Assembly: GCF_001625305.1 (NCBI RefSeq)
Contig: NW_017802935.1
Coordinates: 2,088,719 to 2,152,718 of the forward strand
Source: Branchiostoma belcheri
Lineage: Eukaryota > Chordata > Leptocardii > Amphioxiformes > Branchiostomatidae
DNA length: 64,000 nt
Direction: 5' to 3'
Part shown: positions 1 to 10,793 of the stretch, in pieces
Numbering within the stretch: the first letter of the stretch is position 1
Layout of the letters: each line of letters begins with the position of its first letter
Translations under genes and position numbers: made by a program
Notes under the pieces: model-generated
What the model was told of the DNA's origin: nothing
Database searches by the model: none
The model's input: only the letters and a program-made list of their open reading frames with translations

Positions 1-114
1 AACAGAATGTGCCTATGCATCCAGTTTGGTTCACTTAAGGACAGTTATACTTCTTTAACAACACAGATACATGTACACTCACACACACACACCACAAGGA
101 GAGTCCCCTCTTAC

Positions 115-714
115 CTTCAGCAGAACCAAGGGTTGGCTTTTCAAAAACTGCGTCGACTGTGTCGGAAGCCTCCTGCCTGCTGAGAGGATGACTGTAGTAC
201 CCAGAGTCCCCCTGTCTCATGGCTGGTCCATCCTCATCTGGTTTCAACTCTTCAGTACTGCTGGGATTTCTGTACATGTGATATCATACCCAGGGGTGTT
301 ACAAGCATGGAGGTTTTTACCTCCATGTTACAAGGGAGGAAACCAAAATAACAAAATGGCTGCCTCCATGGAAAGCGGGTAAAACAGAACAGATTTTTGC
401 CTCTACCGAAATTATTGACATTAGGTAATGATACAGATACAGATGTACACAATGCAATAGGAACTTTTTTAACATGGGAAATAAAGAGCATGGAAAAATG
501 GGTCATATTTTTTTCGACATAAACAAAGGTTGACAAGCAATTATATTTAGCAGGAAAATTCATTACATCATCATAATGTGTGCATTGACAAATTTCAGAT
601 CATCTATAGCTATAGACTCTATACGAGACTTATACGCTACGTAACACAAGGTCAAACGTACGGAGAAGTCGCAGAAACTCCAACTGTCTGTTTTTTGTTG
701 TGGCTGTCCGCCAT
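115..714 (-). CDS. 5' end of an unrecognised minus-strand gene (two exons, partial)
   Basis: Two exons read leftward and join in frame. Exon 1 is 714-662, starting at an ATG in good context and encoding MADSHNKKQTVGVSATS plus two bases, followed by a GTACGT donor. Exon 2 is 269-115; it begins after a TACAG acceptor and ends at a GTAAGA donor. The joined N-terminus is about 69 residues, polar and probably disordered, containing SSTEELKPDEDGPAMRQGD, SGYYSHPLS and VDAVFEKPTLGS. No domain or signal peptide is visible. The rest of the gene lies beyond the left edge of the window, so no function can be given. Support is the matched phase (2 bases plus 1), both splice sites and a promoter-like sequence around the start. 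A chance pairing of two short open stretches remains possible. Confidence 0.5.
298..334. mobile_element. Tiny fold-back element with 8-bp target duplication
   Basis: ATGGAGGT (307-314) and ACCTCCAT (319-326) form an inverted repeat with a T-rich loop. The unit is flanked by perfect 8-bp direct repeats GTTACAAG at 298-305 and 327-334. A second, longer member with the same arms and its own 8-bp duplication lies at 6881-6936, so this is probably a minimal MITE rather than chance. An 8-bp duplication is typical of hAT-type insertion; the superfamily is an inference. Confidence 0.55.
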
Positions 715-734
715 GTTGGCACGGCACTTCCGGG
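708..734. promoter_or_regulatory. YY1-like motif over the start codon plus ETS-like site
   Basis: CCGCCATGTTG at 708-718 matches the YY1 consensus and contains, on the minus strand, the proposed start codon of the left-edge gene. ACTTCCGGG at 726-734 is a strong ETS-family site. Short-range pairing of YY1 and ETS sites at a start is typical of TATA-less housekeeping promoters. This supports transcription leftward from about 720-800. It is motif-level evidence only. Confidence 0.45.
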
Positions 735-1482
735 TTGTGGACTGTACCACATACGTGATTAAGAAGGTGGCTGATAAAGTACTTAACGAATGCGCTAAGG
801 CATGGTTCTACTTCTAGATCCTTCTCTGCACAAGGTGATCAAACATGCGCAGTTGGGACGTCTTCTGAGAAATCCCCGTGGCCGAAGTTTCGGTCAGTTC
901 GATGACCAGTTTGGTCAGCTGGGGAATACCAGATAGAGCTGTGACGTAAGGAAACTGGAACAGCGCATTATGTCTTAAGGGGGTTGCACTATTTCATGTC
1001 AGACTCAGAGCATTAATATGATGATTGAAGAAATCTATCATGTATTGCATGAAGTAACATAAGTTTTAAGATTTATAAACTACATGAAATACACTGATTT
1101 ATCTCTAACTTTGCCCAATTATGGATTATTTTAGATCCTCAAAGTTTTCTTCAACCCTCTATTAACTTGGTTATATCTAGGAGGAAAAGTTTCAGTTAGG
1201 AGTCAACACAAACTGGGCTCGATAGCCCATAATTCTGTTTAAAATTGCCACAAATAAATAAATAGATAATACAAACGTTATTATTGAAGACTATTTCTAT
1301 AGCATTTACAAATTGTTATGATAAATTACATTATTGCGCCAACCTATCGATGCCATCTTCTATGCCATATACTGTAGCACAGAAGCAGGTATAATCGTTC
1401 CTCCTACTAATACAGTAATAGGCCAATGTACTACAGGTGGTTTCGGAGGGTTTCAAGTTTCGGTTGTGCAATAACTTTGCAA

Positions 1483-1518
1483 CTTTCGGGGATTCCCGAA
1501 AGTTCTGAAGTATAAAAG
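1483..1518 (+). promoter_or_regulatory. Heat-shock element and TATA box of the first CxxCH gene
   Basis: TTC-cc-GAA-ag-TTC-tg-AAG at 1493-1510 is three full alternating nTTCn/nGAAn heat-shock pentamers plus a fourth near match. It lies inside a perfect 8-bp-arm palindrome (CTTTCGGG at 1483-1490, CCCGAAAG at 1495-1502). TATAAAAG follows immediately at 1511-1518, 65 bases before the ATG at 1583. This is the architecture of classical inducible heat-shock promoters. It predicts HSF1 binding and heat or proteotoxic induction of the gene at 1583; no such array is visible before its paralogue at 9040. Confidence 0.65.
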
Positions 1519-1582
1519 GTATTTTGATGACTAACGCTCAGTCGTTAAAACGACTTGAGCGAAGAAACACGCACCTAGCAAC

Positions 1583-3518
1583 ATGTCGCTGTACAGATTT
1601 TGCAAGTATTCCGCGCTTGCGGGCACCGTAGGGGTAGCGGCGGGGGCTCTGCTTTTCCAGCACCCCGACCCACCCCGGAATGGCAGCGGGCGGCACTGCG
1701 GGAGTTCAGCCGGCCGTCCTACAACCCTGCACCGCCCGGGTACCGGGGACAGCTGTTCGCACCCCGCCTGGACTTCCCCTCAAAACCGCAGTCTGGGGAC
1801 GAGGACTTTCCCTGGCTGGGCATGGACTTCAAGACAGAACCAGAGAGGTATATATATTATATATATATGAACTTCTGTTGTCATTTCATGTCTGAACCTA
1901 CACGTTAGATAATACTAGGTTTCTATATGGACTATGTACATGCAAGCATTTGTATGTAGTCCTGAAAGTATGTGTGTGTGTAAGTAACTATAACAAGGAG
2001 CTAAACGACTGTTTTAATAATATATTTGTATGTAACGTTAGAATTTAAATAAATAGGCAAGTCTGGTCATGGCAAGAAAAGTCAATAAAATCTTTTTTTT
2101 TTTAAATCAATTTCAGATATCTGCGAACCGTTCGTGATTACTGTTTGGAGGGTAACATCGAGAGTGACTTCAGAGTGGAGGAGAACAAGACCCGGGACTG
2201 GTACCACATCCCCTGGATGTCCTTTCTCCCCACGGGGCGTGAGCCTATCCACGGGCTGACCATGGAGCGGCCGGCCGCCCCCGGGATGCTGGCGGACACC
2301 CAGCGGCGGAGACTGCAGACGTGGGCCGTGGCGTTCTACAACGCGCCCGGCGCCTTCGTCATCGGCGACGTCTGGAAGGAACCGACGCGGCCCAAACTGG
2401 ACGGCGTCGTCTTTCCTGAAGGAACCATCGGTTTCAAGCTCCTGTTCACAGAAGGGAGTGAAGAAGACATTCCGTACCTGACAGAAAGTCCTGTCTGGGA
2501 GGCGGCCATCGCCAGAACACCCGAGGCACCTGGAGACAGGGGTCCGCCTGTACACATGAGACTCATTCAGATGGACGTCGCCATCAGGGACGAACATGCT
2601 GATATTGGTAAGTGTAGGTGATTTATTATAGCGTAAGAAGTGTCGCTTGAGTTTTTCCTGAAGTGTACTGGTACTTTTTTAGTTTGAAAAGTAGCCATGT
2701 GTTGTATCGTAACGCAACAAAGATGTTTGAGATAATCTGTCTAACTTTTTGTTTGTTTATTTTCAGGCTGGGTGTTCGGGACGTTTGTGTACCACAGCTC
2801 CCAGTGCGATGACGCCCCCTGGCGGCGGCTGGTGCCCGTCTGTCTGCAGTGGGGGAACGATCCTGACCTGACTCAGCAGCGGTACCAGGAGGGCGCCCGG
2901 CCCGTACAGACTTGGAACAACCCGCGGATCAGGCAGCTGGGAATACTACCAAGTAAGCATCATATCTATTTTCCGGCTACATTTTGCACTTCAGATGGTT
3001 ACCGTGTACAGAGGACAAATTTTCTATATTGTGTTCTTCACCTGTTGTGTTCTTTCCTGATCGATCATTAATTGTGTGATACTAGTACTTGCAGTAACAA
3101 TACTGTACTAAACTCCTATCTTTTGTTTCCAGGTTCCCGCCCGTACCTAGGCTGGCTGGGCCGTGCAAACGGACCGGTGGACAACTTCAAGTCCTGCTGC
3201 GCCTCCTGTCACTCCACGGCTACAGTACCGGACAAGGACAACTCCGTCCCTCGGCCGGTACCCCCCAGTCGCCCCGGGAAGGACGGCGAGTTGATGCGGT
3301 GGTTCCGGAACCTGAAAGCAGGGGAGCCCTTCGAGGAAGGCCGAAAGTCGATGGACTACTCCCAGCAACTCAAGAGCAGTATCAAACAGTACAACGAATG
3401 GGCGAAGGAACACAGACCGAAGACATTTCTCCACGGGGTCGCTCTGTGGTGGCAGGGGCTGCTGCAAGTGCGCCCGTTTCCTAATCCAACAACGCTGCCT
3501 AGCGGAAATAATAACTAA
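1583..3518 (+). CDS. c-type-cytochrome-like CxxCH protein, copy 1 (apparent frameshift in exon 1)
   Basis: Four exons: 1583-1847, 2117-2607, 2767-2952 and 3133-3518, all with GT/AG borders. The product is about 442 residues if one base is missing from exon 1. The N-terminus (MSLYRFCKYSALAGTVGVAA, then GALLF) carries a hydrophobic signal-anchor-like segment at about residues 9-25. The body has the blocks RDWYHIPWM, GREPIHGLT, WAVAFYNAPG, WVFGTFVYHSS, WGNDPDLT and LGWLGRANGPVDN. The haem-binding motif C-A-S-C-H follows at about 3199-3213, then a W/F-rich tail. CxxCH is the covalent haem c attachment motif, but haem attachment here is inferred. Exon 1 starts in one frame and needs a one-base shift at about 1660-1685, in a C-rich run (CCACCCCGG), to enter the frame that matches the paralogue. 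This may be a sequencing or assembly deletion, an allele, or real inactivation. All later exons are intact. The start was chosen as the only ATG after the TATA box. Confidence 0.75.
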
Positions 3519-4466
3519 TGCAATTAGTCAGCCGAAGTTGACCAGAAAGACTGAAAAAATTAATATATACATAAATATAAGAGACGTATCAGCTGTGCGA
3601 TATTGTATCGGGAGAGCATGTTCTGCCGTCTTTGTTGCCGGACAGGACAGCGAAAACTAAGTCTAAGGGAAAATCCAGTTTTCTAATTATTGGACAACGA
3701 TCGTGTGTGCAAAATGCTGCTGTAATAATATTACTGCCAAATATAATTAATTTGCGATGCTCAGGTGAAAAATCAGCACCGTATAGATTACGTACTGTAA
3801 GCATTAAGGCTACTGAAATACGGTTGTACATGTTTGATTGATATTGTGGCTAGCGCTACTTGAAAAGATAAACGTAGGAAATTGTGGCTACTTGAAAAGA
3901 TAAATATAAGAAAATGATGTAAAGAAAAGAGAATTTATTTTGATATATCCATGACAATGTACATATCGCAATCATAAGTGTGACGTTAAAAGATATGATT
4001 CATATTATAAAATGCTGCAAATATCTATATATTATTACTTACTTCAAAGACGTATAATGTATGTCAAAGCAATATGGAAATATGAATACAGTTCAAACTA
4101 TCATGTGTCCTGTTGTATGTTTTTTTTTCATATAAGGCCCTTATGAGTTCGCCTTATGGTCTTAGTAACTAGTAATTGGCCATCGTTACCCTTATATCAT
4201 GTAACCCAACCAGAAAGACGCTGCTCTGACCTAATAGATTGTGTAATACAGGCTGGCGGGTATTTTTCTGCTCATTTTCATTGTTAAAATACTCTTTAAC
4301 TACTGCCAGGCCGCGTTATAGACCATTTCACACTTTCTTTACTACTGGCTACACTCATGGGCATGTAGAAATAAGATAAATGGTCAAATGCTGAATGCTG
4401 TACAGTGTATGGTTGGTATGAGCCGTACACGTACGTCCTTTCTACACGTATGTCCTTTCTAAACAT
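3519..4466. other. Intergenic / 3' UTR spacer
   Basis: This A/T-rich spacer separates the stop of the first CxxCH gene from the stop of the convergent kinase gene. It would hold the 3' UTRs of both. No open reading frame with coding character, clear polyadenylation signal or repeat was recognised. Confidence 0.5.
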
Positions 4467-6890
4467 CTAGATGACGCCCCAGTCCCTGACTTCCTGCACA
4501 ATCTTCAGCAGGTCGGGTTGCTGACTGGGCAGCAGGCCTGGAGCGAAGATCATCCGTTCAAACACGCCGATAGCACAGTCCGCACGGAAGTCTGCCCTCA
4601 ACTGCTCCAGGGTGTACAGCTGCAAACCTGTAGATTCTGTAGAAACACAAAAGAACTGATGTATGTAGCTACCGCCCCCTGCACTTGAATTTTGAAAGTA
4701 AGGCACTACGAACCAGTAAATACAATTAAAACACTACAACTTTACACCGAATAAACTCAACGGTGCACACACCAATTCCACTGTAGTGCCCGGAAAAAAA
4801 GTGACGAAGGGGTTCCGATGGTTCATGTTTGAGTTTACATTTCTCATAATCTGCTGCAAAATGGGATTAACTACTAACATGGCTGGAAAGTGTAAGAAGT
4901 GGCGTGTTTTGGGTGAAAATTGATTTCGGGCCCGAGGCTTACTTCCGGGTGTCCTTCCGCCCTGAGGGCGGTGCTTCGGTTTGACCTAGATATGCCTTGT
5001 ATGCGTTCTGGGGGTGCTGTAGCTATGCCTCGCGCGACGGGCTATTGTGATAATCTCAGTGTTAGGATTTTCTTTATACTTTTCTTAATGATACATAAGG
5101 GTTTTCTCTTTCCGACCATATAAGTCATATCGGTGACTAAAATCTGGGTGATGGGTTTAATTCCACGTGAAAATGGCCAATTTTTGGCATCATTTTTCAT
5201 CGAAAAATTCTTTTTCCCCCTAAAATTTACTAAAATGTGAGAGGTGAAAGAAATTGAAATTCTTTTGTTCTCGTATCTAGAGGGATATCCTTCATTTGCA
5301 AACAGAGTGTTTTGGCTTAAGAGGTATTTCCTGAAAGAGACGGTCGCTAGAGTTGAGGGTATGCAGAATCGAATTGAGACCCAAAATAAACTGGGGTGTG
5401 CCCCCTCAAGATGATACGCACTATTTTCTCCTAAGGTCTTCTGAAGTTCTTGGTGATAATGTTCCAAGATGGCGTCCCGTTGGTTGTGGAAAATGTCCCA
5501 ACTTTGGAACATGAAGAGGAGGACTAGGTCATAGGTCGGGGTTCGGTAGGACGGAGTCTGCCAGTCCACCAGCTTTACGTCTGAGGCTTTTCCTTCATCG
5601 TACTATGGAAGAGAAAAGACGAACAAAATTTGTCAAAGCACACAGTCTTGTTATAAACAACACACCAGTAGTCAGTACTTAAAATACATGTAACAGTAAT
5701 AAACCAATTGTACAAAGAGTTAGGAACACAAAAGCAAAGAAGAACAACTAACGATAACGGTATCTCTTTACGTTACTTGGCAATGTATCCTAAGAAGCAT
5801 TGGCAGTTAGATTAGAAAGGAACCGTACGATTAAGACAACGTATCGACACAATCTAACGTTACATGCAACAGTATAACATTTCCGTTTTCTACAATAGAT
5901 GATCATCTGAGCTGAGCAGATGTTGGACTGTACCTTGAACATGATGTTGTTGTTCCAGCAGTCCGTATGGCTCAGTACCTTAACCCTGTCTGGGTTCTTC
6001 ACCGTCTCAATGACCGTTGGGATGGTGTTCAGCTTCTCAAGACAAGCCAGCAGGTCTGTGGCGTCGGGAAAGGCTTCTGCGAAGGTCTTGTACCCCTCGC
6101 GGTAGGACGCTTCGTACCACTGTTGTTTGGTGGAGTGGATGTCCATCATCCAGCCGTACTTGTCGGGTAGCGGGACGCCGGACTGCCGCTCCAGTCGGTG
6201 GGACAGCCCGTGGATCCGGGCCAGAGCTCCGAATGCCAGCTTCATCTCCTGCACGTCTAACGGTTGTGGGAACGGTTTGATGGAGAAGCCCTGAGTTTTC
6301 AGATTCTCCATCACACGGACCGACATCTTGGAGGTCTGGTCGCTGGCGGTGAAGTAGCACTTTGGGACAGGCACAATAGCCTCGACTCCAGACTCCTTAG
6401 GCTGAGCGCACACGGACAGGAAGTCCGGGACAGCCACGGAGTAGAACTTAGACTCTGCTGTGTCAACTTGGAGATAGTCATCCTCGGTCATGAATTCTAC
6501 GACCTCCATCATGTGAAAACTTGTCAGCTTGGCCACGAGACTGTATCTCTCCTCTTTACCGTTTTTATTCCCGGAGGCCTCGAAGGCGACGAGATTGTTC
6601 ATGAAGCCCTGACCCTCACCTATGGGGCCTTGTATGTTGACGTGAGTGATGTTGACGTCAGGGTCGGTGTTGTTGAGTACCTGTTGTATCCAGGGCTGGG
6701 TGATGTCATCAACAGACCGGGGGACGGCGGGCATGGCGGACGCTGACATGTTTCTGGTGGGACATTGAGGGTCATTGGAGGTCACAGTATCAGTCATATG
6801 TTTGCCAAAATTGCTGGTGCTGTGTGTCTGGCGTATTGAAATCCTGTATATTTCTTCAGTGAAATGATTGAGGATGTTATCTAGTGCCAT
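4467..6890 (-). CDS. CHK/EcKinase-like (aminoglycoside-phosphotransferase fold) kinase
   Basis: Three exons: 6890-5934, 5602-5422 and 4636-4467, 435 residues with every splice phase consistent. The catalytic loop is VLSHTDCWNNNIMFK, with H-T-D at residues 308-310 and the metal-binding Asn downstream. The Mg-binding Asp (DFG equivalent) is D332 in VKLVDWQT. The N-lobe has the glycine-rich GPIGEGQGFMNNL. This is the layout of the CHK-like/ecdysteroid-kinase-like family, which phosphorylates small molecules (ecdysteroids and xenobiotics in insects); the substrate here is unknown. No signal peptide is seen, so it is probably cytosolic. The start is uncertain. The frame is open to ATG 6890, which falls at the edge of a small inserted fold-back element, while family-like sequence begins at ATG 6749 (MSASAMPAVPRSVDDITQPW), so the protein may be about 388 residues. 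It lies inverted between the two CxxCH paralogues. Confidence 0.85.
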
Positions 6891-6936
6891 GGAGGTAGAA
6901 AAAAGAGACTCTTTTTTCTACCTCCATGCTAGTGCC
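6881..6936. mobile_element. Fold-back element with 8-bp duplication at the kinase 5' end
   Basis: The 40-bp unit 6889-6928 is an almost perfect hairpin: ATGGAGGTAGAAAAAAGAG then ACTC, TTTTTTCTACCTCCAT. It is bounded by 8-bp direct repeats CTAGTGCC at 6881-6888 and 6929-6936. The arms share ATGGAGGT/ACCTCCAT with the element at 306-326. On the minus strand the ATG at 6890 is formed at the element boundary. The longest-ORF start of the kinase gene therefore comes from the insertion, which argues for translation starting further in. Confidence 0.6.
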
Positions 6937-7016
6937 AACACTTTCGTGCTCTGGTATTGAATTTCGTGTAAGCCATCCTCTCCGATAAATAATGCATGTT
7001 CCCTATTTGACCAGTG

Positions 7017-7027
7017 GCCGCCATCTT
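7017..7027. promoter_or_regulatory. YY1-like motif upstream of the kinase gene
   Basis: GCCGCCATCTT is a full match to the YY1 core. It sits about 130-270 bp upstream of the two candidate start codons of the minus-strand kinase gene, a position compatible with its promoter. No TATA box is seen nearby. Confidence 0.35.
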
Positions 7028-7914
7028 TGACTTTGTGGGGTACAGGTTTGTCTAGTTTGTCCCCTATAAACGCTGTTCCGAATCAACTACCCCCCTTCCC
7101 CACCGACAAACACATACACATTCCACGTCTTACAGGTGTGTAGCGCACATTTGACCCCTCGTATCTCACTAAAGCCTGCTACTACAACGATGTACAGAAC
7201 AATAGCAACCGTACTAAATTATATCGGGCCGTAGGGTACGGCCAATAAATGTCTACCCTGTCTTACCTCTTATATAAGGGCCTAAAAGGTTGCAGAAGGA
7301 AGACGGTGTATAGCTGTTGGGACGCAGGTTGACGTTCACCTCCCCAGGTACACCGTGTGTGGACAGGCCAGTGTGGGGCCGTGAATGGGGGTGTACTTCC
7401 GGGGACGATCCAAAATGGAAGTGTGCGTGTTGACAGCTGCGCCTTACTCAAACACACACAAACGTCCACGCACTTCTTAAGTAAGAGGTAAGGTAAGAGA
7501 AGCAAATGCACAAACAGTTGGTCTGAAGGAGGAGAACGTGTACCGTGTATGTCACCCCCGTCATTCTTGGTACGTCCCCATGCCAGACACGCCCCCCACA
7601 ATCTCCATGGATGCCAACGCCAGGCCAACTAACGGACGACAGATTAGGGTCACCATACGTAAGGATGGAATGTAAACAATTTATACAAAAAGAAAGACTA
7701 AGAGATGCCTGGAACGTGGATGGGGCATGCTTTTACTAATAGTTTAGTGGGACATGCAGACACTTTATGACTTACCTATCGTGCCCACCTGCTATAAAAC
7801 ATACCCGACGGTACAAACATGGGCAAGAGTGATATTGGGAATGACTAAGGAGAAACAGAGAAAAGGCGGCTGCGCTGGAAAACACCTGTTAAGAAGCTTC
7901 AGCCGGCCAGCCAC

Positions 7915-8038
7915 TATCATCTTTAGCCTGGGTACCATCCTACTTGTATGCCGGGGCTCCCACACTCGCTACTTGTTAGGGAAGCGAGTGTGGGAGCCCC
8001 GGCATACAAGTAGTATGGTACCCAGGCTATATCATCTT
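7915..8038. mobile_element. MITE with 46-bp inverted repeats and 9-bp target duplication
   Basis: The arms 7925-7970 and 7983-8028 are reverse complements with a single mismatch, separated by a 12-base loop. The outer ends read TAGCCTGGGTACCAT and ATGGTACCCAGGCTA. The unit 7924-8029 is flanked by TATCATCTT at 7915-7923 and 8030-8038. The near-perfect arms and intact duplication imply a recent insertion. Ends starting TAGCCT and an 8-9 bp duplication are shared with the element at 57143-57298. Confidence 0.75.
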
Positions 8039-8980
8039 TAGTATATACCTGAACTATATGTACTTTCAATACTGTACATGCACTATAGGGGACATATATG
8101 GTAATGTACACTTCTGAAGCTACTGAGGTTAAGTGAACTGTGAACAACATTTAATGTTGGACTGTTCCAATGGTCAAGTTAAGCAGCGCTATGTTAGGCC
8201 CCATGCCAAGGTAGTTCCCGTGTTTCTCATTTCAGACAACACAGTCTGAAACCCAACGTAAACTTCATTGGCAGACTGGGACTAATGAGTTTAACAGTTG
8301 GGAAAATGTTAAAAATACAAAAGTTCTTTCACAACATTGCTGCAGATGGTAACACATTAATTATTGACAGTTACGAATAGATGTATAATGGCTTCATGGA
8401 TAACATGTGATCCTATGAGCGATGAGTCTGTAAAACATTTTCATGAACATTTTAGTTAAAGAAATCTTGTATATCCCTGACTCATATCACACAATGTACA
8501 AGTTAACGTGCATTTGTGGTGCATGCAATATGATTTGTAACTGTCCCGTTTTTAATTGGGGTATAACAAAATCAAAAAGGAGTGGAAACTAGACAAGAGA
8601 GACAGGAGGTTTTTACTGTCCTCAACAAACATACAGACGTTTAGAAACAGATGTGACGCATCGAAACTAGTGCCACCTATGCTCTGACCTGTGAGTATTG
8701 ACAATAGCTGTGGTACGTGAATAGACTTTCACCTGCTTTGTATTGGGTACAATGAAACATGTTCAAAAACTTACTCTTCTTATTCCCCATGCCAAAAGTA
8801 AAAGTTTACAAATATTGCAAACACTAAGCTGTAAGATACTTTTTAGTGGTTTGTCGTGAAGAGAATAGGAATAAGTCATTTATTATGTAAACTGGCTGAG
8901 TGAAAGTTTCGGTCACGTATTTATGACTTACAACAACATGTATGCACAAAACACGGTGAATCCCCTATATACGCTGTCTT

Positions 8981-8990
8981 TTATATATAG
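8981..8990 (+). promoter_or_regulatory. TATA-like box of the second CxxCH gene
   Basis: TTATATATAG lies about 50-60 bases before the ATG at 9040. No heat-shock pentamer array precedes it, unlike the first copy. There is only a single GAA/TTTC pair (GAAAGTTTCGG) near 8902-8912. Confidence 0.35.
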
Positions 8991-9039
8991 TCTTAAAAAC
9001 AGGCTAAAACTACTGCGCAGTTAGGAACCCTCTCTTAAA

Positions 9040-10730
9040 ATGATTTCTAGCGGTTTGGGACGAGTTGTTGCCTTTACGGGAGCCGCGGGCGCGGTAGTCG
9101 GTGTGGTGGCGGGGTTCCGGCGGCGGCAGGCTGAGTTTCAGGCGGCTGCCCTGCGCGAATTCTCCCGCCCGTCTTACAACCCTCCACCTGCCGCTTACAC
9201 CGGGCCTGTCTTCAAACCCCGACTCGACTTCCCGTCTCGTGCGAACCCAAACAACGAGACCTTCCCCTGGCTGGACATAGACTTCAGGACGGAGCCAGAG
9301 AAATATCTGTACACCGTCAGGGACTACTGTTTGGAAGGGAATGTCGAGTGCGACTTTAAGGTACATGTATGCGTGTTTATACTGACACAATTTACCTGTA
9401 CATAGGCCAATTTCCTTGGCCATATCTCTAGGACTTTATTCAAAAGAAAACGTATCATTTCTTACAATTGATATCGATGTTTTCTGTGTACACATGTATT
9501 ATCATATAATCCATGTTTCATATATCTTGTATCACTCATAAAATAGCGTGGTGTTTAGTCTTCAAGTTATGTAAAACAATGTTATAGGCAAAGGCGTAGA
9601 TACATGTATTACACTTGATATTAGTATTGCCAAGGACGTTGGTATTGCTCAAAAACTTGCCGTATATATCATATCTATCAAAATATTGTTGTGCAGTCAA
9701 GTTTGACCTTACCTGTTGTTACGAGTACCTACATGTTCGTTTGTTTCTTTGTTTTTATTCGTGAACAGGTGGATCAGAACCAGACCCGTGACTGGTACCA
9801 CGTCCCCTGGATGTCGTCCCAGCCCACAGGACGCGAGCCCGTCCACGGCCTGACCATGGAGAAGTCGTCCAAACAGGGGATGTTGTCGGAGTCGCAGCGG
9901 AGAGAGGTGCAGAACTGGGCGGTCGCCTTCTACAACTCCCCCGGGGCGAACGCCGTGGGGCAGGTGTGGTCCCTCCCTTGGAAACCCGCACAGAACGGCG
10001 TCACCTTTCCAGAGGGTACCGTAGGGTTCAAGCCGCTTTTCACACAGGCGACGGAGGAGGAAGTTCCCATCCTTAAGGGCAGTCCGGTCTGGAAAGCGGC
10101 GATCGCTAAAACCCCACGAGAACCCGGAGACAGAGGTCCACCTGTAGAGACGAGGCTGATTCAGATGGACGTGGCCGTCAGAGACGACAGGGCCGACATC
10201 GGTAAGGAAAAGGGCTCAGTTACTGAGACTGAGTTTTGCTTAAACAATGCCTCATAAGTTGAGTTTGGCTCATGAATGTTATTTTTTCAGGTAGGGTTGC
10301 AGCAGTTGTTGATTGTGTTGCATTTTACGGTGCTATTTTCAGGCTGGGTGTTCGGGACGTTTGTGTACCACAGCTCCCAGTCCAATGACGCCCCCTGGCG
10401 GCGGCTGGTGCCCGTCTGTCTGCAGTGGGGGAACGATCCTGACCTGACTCAGCAGCGGTACCAGGAGGGCGCCCGGCCCGTACAGACTTGGAACAACCCA
10501 AGGATCAGGGAGCTGGGGATACTGTCTGGTGAATTTGCCTCTTCACATATTTCTACTTAGTACATGTAGTTACAAAAGGGTAGAAGCTTTTGATGACAGC
10601 CTTTTCTTTTGTTGTGAAAAAAAGGCAATAGCAGAGTCTCCTTTGCACACTGCTAGCAATGTTGTTGCCCATCATAGATATATATAAGTTTTCTGCATCA
10701 TTTCTATACACCCCTCCCACTCGATGCAGT

Positions 10731-10793
<63 letters not shown>

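Larger units (their letters stand above)
7030..9039. other. Intergenic stretch between the kinase gene and the second CxxCH gene
   Basis: No open frame here shows coding features. It contains the MITE at 7924-8029 and the promoter of the downstream gene; otherwise I see only unremarkable A/T-rich spacer. Confidence 0.5.

Noticed and set aside
1600-1908. Open frame covering most of exon 1 of the first CxxCH gene from a non-ATG codon
   Set aside because: It begins at TTG, not ATG, and merely represents the downstream frame after the one-base shift; the ATG at 1583 after the TATA box is the better start.
2808-2825. CTCF-like GACGCCCCCTGGCGG within exon 3 of the CxxCH gene
   Set aside because: Explained by the coding sequence (DAPWRR) and does not fit the full consensus.
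4673-4687. CTCF-like ACCGCCCCCTGCACT
   Set aside because: Matches the core but misses three of 15 consensus positions.
7263-7739. Overlapping open frames on both strands
   Set aside because: No domain, no splice context, no codon bias; normal for random open frames.
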